DNA of 64,000 bases from Pristionchus mayeri (Eukaryota > Nematoda > Chromadorea > Rhabditida > Neodiplogasteridae), in contig BTRK01000001.1 in NCBI GenBank assembly GCA_036245805.1, forward strand, positions 2,666,001 to 2,730,000. The letters are read 5' to 3'. Shown here one piece after another: positions 60,507 to 64,000 of the stretch; the first letter of the stretch is position 1, and the number at the start of each line of letters is the position of its first letter. The notes beneath the pieces were generated by a model. The model worked only from the letters and a program-made list of their open reading frames with translations, was not told where the DNA came from and searched no databases. Position numbers and translations under genes: made by a program.

Positions 60507-60578
60507 TGCCTCGTGCTGGAATCGAACCAGCGACCTTCTGTTTACTAGACAGACGCTCTGCCACTGAGCCAATGAGGC
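60507..60578 (-). tRNA. tRNA-Thr(AGU), copy 3, variant B
   Basis: Acceptor 3' strand ACGAGGC gives an A6-C67 mismatch; the terminator is reduced from TTTTT to CTCTTT. Confidence 0.85.
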
Positions 60579-60654
60579 AGATGTTTTGATTTAGAATCGG
60601 GGACTACGTGAACGTCGAATCGATCATTTCGCATCTAAAGATTCAAAGAGTTGG

Positions 60655-60726
60655 TGCCTCGTGCTGGAATCGAACCAGCGACCTTCTGTTTACTAGACAG
60701 ACGCTCTGCCACTGAGCCAATGAGGC
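60655..60726 (-). tRNA. tRNA-Thr(AGU), copy 4, variant B
   Basis: Same acceptor mismatch and weakened terminator as copy 3. Confidence 0.85.
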
Positions 60727-60802
60727 AGATGTTTTGATTTAGAATCGGGGACTACGTGAACGTCAAATCGATCATTTCGCATCTAAAGATTCAAAAAGTT
60801 GG

Positions 60803-60874
60803 TGCCTCATGCTGGAATCGAACCAGCGACCTTCTGTTTACTAGACAGACGCTCTGCCACTGAGCCAATGAGGC
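60803..60874 (-). tRNA. tRNA-Thr(AGU), copy 5
   Basis: Like copy 1. The spacer on its low-coordinate side has GTCAAATCG instead of GTCGAATCG. Confidence 0.95.
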
Positions 60875-60950
60875 AGATGTTTTGATTTAGAATCGGGGAC
60901 TACGTGAACGTCGAATCGATCATTTCGCATCTAAAGATTCAAAGAGTTGG

Positions 60951-61022
60951 TGCCTCGTGCTGGAATCGAACCAGCGACATTCTGTTTACTAGACAGACGC
61001 TCTGCCACTGAGCCAATGAGGC
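60951..61022 (-). tRNA. tRNA-Thr(AGU), copy 6, variant B
   Basis: Variant B acceptor and terminator, plus a variable-loop change (AGGTC to ATGTC). Confidence 0.82.
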
Positions 61023-61098
61023 AGATGTTTTGATTTAGAATCGGGGACTACGTGAACGTCGAATCGATCATTTCGCATCTAAAGATTCAAAAAGTTGG

Positions 61099-61170
61099 TG
61101 CCTCATGCTGGAATCGAACCAGCGACCTTCTGTTTACTAGACAGACGCTCTGCCACTGAGCCAATGAGGC
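61099..61170 (-). tRNA. tRNA-Thr(AGU), copy 7
   Basis: Identical to copy 1, T5 terminator present. Confidence 0.95.
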
Positions 61171-61246
61171 AGATGTTTTGATTTAGAATCGGGGACTACG
61201 TGAACGTCGAATCGATCATTTCGCATCTAAAGATTCAAAGAGTTGG

Positions 61247-61318
61247 TGCCTCGTGCTGGAATCGAACCAGCGACCTTCTGTTTACTAGACAGACGCTCTG
61301 CCACTGAGCCAATGAGGC
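61247..61318 (-). tRNA. tRNA-Thr(AGU), copy 8, variant B
   Basis: Variant B acceptor mismatch and weakened terminator. Confidence 0.85.
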
Positions 61319-61394
61319 AGATGTTTTGATTTAGAATCGGGGACTACGTGAACGTCGAATCGATCATTTCGCATCTAAAGATTCAAAGAGTTGG

Positions 61395-61466
61395 TGCCTC
61401 GTGCTGGAATCGAACCAGCGACCTTCTGTTTACTAGACAGACGCTCTGCCACTGAGCCAATGAGGC
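61395..61466 (-). tRNA. tRNA-Thr(AGU), copy 9, variant B
   Basis: Variant B acceptor mismatch and weakened terminator. Confidence 0.85.
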
Positions 61467-61542
61467 AGATGTTTTGATTTAGAATCGGGGACTACGTGAA
61501 CGTCAAATCGATCATTTCGCATCTAAAGATTCAAAAAGTTGG

Positions 61543-61614
61543 TGCCTCATGCTGGAATCGAACCAGCGACCTTCTGTTTACTAGACAGACGCTCTGCCAC
61601 TGAGCCAATGAGGC
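61543..61614 (-). tRNA. tRNA-Thr(AGU), copy 10
   Basis: Like copy 1, with the GTCAAATCG spacer variant on its low-coordinate side. Confidence 0.95.
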
Positions 61615-61690
61615 AGATGTTTTGATTTAGAATCGGGGACTACGTGAACGTCGAATCGATCATTTCGCATCTAAAGATTCAAAAAGTTGG

Positions 61691-61762
61691 TGCCTCATGC
61701 TGGAATCGAACCAGCGACCTTCTGTTTACTAGAGAGACGCTCTGCCACTGAGCCAATGAGGC
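61691..61762 (-). tRNA. tRNA-Thr(AGU), copy 11, anticodon-stem mutant
   Basis: The 5' anticodon strand reads TCTCT instead of TCTGT, breaking one pair; possibly a pseudogene. Confidence 0.8.
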
Positions 61763-61838
61763 AGATGTTTTGATTTAGAATCTGGGACTACGTAAACGTC
61801 GAATCGATCATTTCGCATCTAAAGATTCAAAAATTTGG

Positions 61839-61910
61839 TGCCTCATGCTGGAATCGAACCAGCGACCTTCTGTTTACTAGACAGACGCTCTGCCACTGAG
61901 CCAATGAGGC
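61839..61910 (-). tRNA. tRNA-Thr(AGU), copy 12
   Basis: Mature part like copy 1. The 3' trailer differs (CACCAAATTTTTG), keeping T5. Confidence 0.93.
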
Positions 61911-61986
61911 TGAGGTTTTGATTTAGAATCGGGGACTACGTGAACGTCGAATCGATCATTTCGCATCTAAAGATTCAAAAAGTTGG

Positions 61987-62058
61987 TGCCTCATGCTGGA
62001 ATCGAACCAGCGACCTTCTGTTTACTAGACAGACGCTCTGCCACTGAGCCAATGAGGC
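61987..62058 (-). tRNA. tRNA-Thr(AGU), copy 13
   Basis: Identical to copy 1, T5 terminator present. Confidence 0.95.
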
Positions 62059-62134
62059 AGATGTTTTGATTTAGAATCGGGGACTACGTGAACGTCAAAT
62101 CGATCATTTCGCATCTAAAGATTCAAAAAGTTGG

Positions 62135-62206
62135 TGCCTCATGCTGGAATCGAACCAGCGACCTTCTGTTTACTAGACAGACGCTCTGCCACTGAGCCAA
62201 TGAGGC
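62135..62206 (-). tRNA. tRNA-Thr(AGU), copy 14
   Basis: Like copy 1, with the GTCAAATCG spacer variant on its low-coordinate side. Confidence 0.95.
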
Positions 62207-62282
62207 AGATGTTTTGATTTAGAATCGGGGACTACGTGAACGTCGAATCGATCATTTCGCATCTAAAGATTCAAAAAGTTGG

Positions 62283-62354
62283 TGCCTCATGCTGGAATCG
62301 AACCAGCGACCTTCTGTTTACTAGACAGACGCTCTGCCACTGAGCCAATGAGGC
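62283..62354 (-). tRNA. tRNA-Thr(AGU), copy 15
   Basis: Identical to copy 1, T5 terminator present. Confidence 0.95.
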
Positions 62355-62430
62355 AGATGTTTTGATTTAGAATCGGGGACTACGTGAACGTCGAATCGAT
62401 CATTTCGCATCTAAAGATTCAAAGAGTTGG

Positions 62431-62502
62431 TGCCTCGTGCTGGAATCGAACCAGCGACCTTCTGTTTACTAGACAGACGCTCTGCCACTGAGCCAATGAG
62501 GC
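62431..62502 (-). tRNA. tRNA-Thr(AGU), copy 16, variant B
   Basis: Variant B acceptor mismatch and weakened terminator. Confidence 0.85.
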
Positions 62503-62578
62503 AGATGTTTTGATTTAGAATCGGGGACTACGTGAACGTCAAATCGATCATTTCGCATCTAAAGATTCAAAAAGTTGG

Positions 62579-62650
62579 TGCCTCATGCTGGAATCGAACC
62601 AGCGACCTTCTGTTTACTAGACAGACGCTCTGCCACTGAGCCAATGAGGC
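62579..62650 (-). tRNA. tRNA-Thr(AGU), copy 17
   Basis: Like copy 1, with the GTCAAATCG spacer variant on its low-coordinate side. Confidence 0.95.
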
Positions 62651-62726
62651 AGATGTCTTGATTTAGAATCGGGGACTACGTGAACGTCGAATCGATCATT
62701 TCGCATCTAAAGATTCAAAAAGTTGG

Positions 62727-62798
62727 TGCCTCATGCTGGAATCGAACCAGCGACCTTCTGTTTACTAGACAGACGCTCTGCCACTGAGCCAATGAGGC
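62727..62798 (-). tRNA. tRNA-Thr(AGU), copy 18
   Basis: Identical to copy 1, T5 terminator present. Confidence 0.95.
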
Positions 62799-62874
62799 AG
62801 ATGTTTTGATTTAGAATCGGGGACTACGTGAACGTCGAATCGATCATTTCGCATCTAAAGATTCAAAAAGTTAG

Positions 62875-62946
62875 TGCCTCATGCTGGAATCGAACCAGCG
62901 ACCTTCTGTTTACTAGACAGACGCTCTGCCACTGAGCCAATGAGGC
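62875..62946 (-). tRNA. tRNA-Thr(AGU), copy 19
   Basis: Mature part like copy 1. Trailer CACTAACTTTTT. The spacer on its 5' side carries the 25-bp deletion. Confidence 0.94.
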
Positions 62947-62997
62947 AGATTTTTTGAGTTAGAATCGGGGACTACGTCTAAAGATTCAAAAAGTTAG

Positions 62998-63069
62998 TGC
63001 CTCATGCTGGAATCGAACCAGCGACCTTCTGTTTACTAGACAGACGCTCTGCCACTGAGCCAATGAGGC
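62998..63069 (-). tRNA. tRNA-Thr(AGU), copy 20
   Basis: Mature part like copy 1. Trailer CACTAACTTTTT. Its 3' side borders the shortened spacer. Confidence 0.94.
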
Positions 63070-63145
63070 AGATGTTTTGATTTAGAATCGGGGACTACGT
63101 GAACGTCGAATCGATCATTTCGCATCTAAAGATTCAAAAAGTTAG

Positions 63146-63217
63146 TGCCTCATGCTGGAATCGAACCAGCGACCTTCTGTTTACTAGACAGACGCTCTGC
63201 CACTGAGCCAATGAGGT
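63146..63217 (-). tRNA. tRNA-Thr(AGU), copy 21, G1 mutant
   Basis: The first base is A instead of G, so pair 1-72 is lost. Trailer as in copies 19-20. Confidence 0.82.
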
Positions 63218-63293
63218 AGATGTTTTGATTTAGAATCGGGGACTACGTGAACGTCGAATCGATCATTTCGCATCTAAAGATTCAAAAAGTTGG

Positions 63294-63365
63294 TGCCTCA
63301 TGCTGGAATCGAACCAGCGACCTTCTGTTTACTAGACAGACGCTCTGCCACTGAGCCAATGAGGC
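63294..63365 (-). tRNA. tRNA-Thr(AGU), copy 22
   Basis: Mature part like copy 1; single-base changes in the 5' spacer only. Confidence 0.95.
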
Positions 63366-63441
63366 GGATGTTTTGATTTAGAATCGGGGAATACGTGAAC
63401 TTCGAATCGATCATTTCGCATCTAAAGGTTCAAAAAGTTGG

Positions 63442-63513
63442 TGCCTCATGCTGAAATCGAACCAGCGACCTTCTGTTTACTAGACAGACGCTCTGCCACT
63501 GAGCCAATGAGGC
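63442..63513 (-). tRNA. tRNA-Thr(AGU), copy 23, B-box mutant
   Basis: T-stem 3' strand TCAGC instead of CCAGC; the change also alters the end of the B box (GATTTC). Confidence 0.82.
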
Positions 63514-63589
63514 AGATGTTTTGATTTAGAATCGGGGACTACGTGAACGTCGAATCGATCATTTCGCATCTAAAGATTCAAAAAGTTGG

Positions 63590-63661
63590 TGCCTCGTGCT
63601 GGAATCGAACCAGCGACATTCTGTTTACTAGACAGACGCTCTGCCACTGAGCCAATGAGGC
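63590..63661 (-). tRNA. tRNA-Thr(AGU), copy 24, hybrid
   Basis: Has the variant B acceptor mismatch and the copy 6 variable-loop change, but keeps the T5 terminator. Confidence 0.85.
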
Positions 63662-63737
63662 AGATGTCTTGATTTAGAATCGGGGACTACGTGAACGTCG
63701 AATCGATCATTTCGCATCTAAAGATTCAAAAAGTTGG

Positions 63738-63809
63738 TGCCTCATGCTGGAATCGAACCAGCGACCTTCTGTTTACTAGACAGACGCTCTGCCACTGAGC
63801 CAATGAGGC
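63738..63809 (-). tRNA. tRNA-Thr(AGU), copy 25
   Basis: Identical to copy 1, T5 terminator present. Confidence 0.95.
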
Positions 63810-63885
63810 AGATGTTTTGATTTAGAATCGGGGACTACGTGAACGTCGAACCGATCATTTCGCATCTAAAGATTCAAAAAGTTGG

Positions 63886-63957
63886 TGCCTCGTGCTGGAA
63901 TCGAACCAGCGACCTTCTGTTTACTAGACAGACGCTCTGCCACTGAGCCAATGAGGC
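63886..63957 (-). tRNA. tRNA-Thr(AGU), copy 26, hybrid
   Basis: Variant B acceptor mismatch with an intact T5 terminator. Last complete copy; the spacer continues to the edge. Confidence 0.87.
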
Positions 63958-64000
63958 AGATGTCTTGATTTAGAATCGGGGACTACGTGAACGTCGAATC

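Larger units (their letters stand above)
60205..64000 (-). repeat. Tandem array of 26 tRNA-Thr(AGU) units, 148-bp period
   Basis: Each unit holds one 72-bp tRNA gene and a 76-bp spacer (GATGTTTTGATTTAGAATCG, GGGACTACGTGAACGTCGAA, TCGATCATTTCGCATCTAAA). Starts step by exactly 148 bp, except the 19th-to-20th interval, which is 123 bp because of a 25-bp spacer deletion. The array reaches the window edge, so the copy number is a minimum. It lies 5' of a hemicentin exon that begins mid-domain, hence inside a hemicentin intron and on the same strand. Confidence 0.96.

Noticed and set aside
60211..63957. CRISPR-like repeat-spacer array
   Set aside because: Both parts of the 148-bp unit are conserved, the conserved part folds as a tRNA, and the DNA is eukaryotic.

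Overview
The window looks like nuclear DNA of a free-living nematode, most likely a diplogastrid close to Pristionchus. The reasons are multi-exon genes with short exons and many introns that end in TTTCAG-like acceptors, a CTLD-CTLD-CUB lectin, a nematode-type 7TM receptor, a hemicentin (HIM-4) gene, and many palindromic MITEs. All gene models were built by eye by joining exons so that reading phase is kept. No transcript data were used, and the species assignment is inference.

Layout. 0-11.3 kb (+): two tandem lectin genes. The left copy is a pseudogene with frameshifts and is split by three transposon insertions; the right copy (8894-11342) is intact, 405 aa. 11.9-13.6 kb (+): a secreted protein of unknown family. 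14.0-17.9 kb: nested palindromic elements. 18.7-21.4 kb (+): a lysophosphatidate acyltransferase. 22.2-23.7 kb (+): a secreted Gly/Arg/Trp-rich peptide gene made of duplicated exons. 25.3-28.1 kb (-): a 7TM chemoreceptor-like gene. 29.0-33.0 kb (-): a Cys-loop ligand-gated channel subunit. 34.4-35.4 kb (-): a secreted protein with two copies of a four-cysteine module, one of them frameshifted. 36.8-39.3 kb: a 152-bp satellite. 40.2-40.7 kb (+): a short proline-rich protein. 41.8 kb to the right edge (-): the 3' part of hemicentin, 41 exons and 1,191 residues (Ig domains, nidogen-like G2F domain, EGF domains, fibulin-type C-terminus).

Two features lie inside hemicentin introns. One is a complete secreted-peptide gene on the opposite strand (57046-57669). 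The other is a tandem array of 26 tRNA-Thr(AGU) genes with a 148-bp period (60211-63957), which runs to the window edge. A tRNA-Asp pseudogene also lies in a hemicentin intron.

The mobile DNA is unusually readable. There are mariner-type elements with TA target duplications, a large palindromic family with 4-bp duplications (including a nested pair), and several small palindromic families with 8-bp, hAT-like duplications. In several cases the empty site can be read from a paralogous sequence or from the opposite arm of the same element. The genes share no evident pathway: the window mixes secreted and immune-like proteins, neuronal receptors, lipid synthesis and extracellular matrix.
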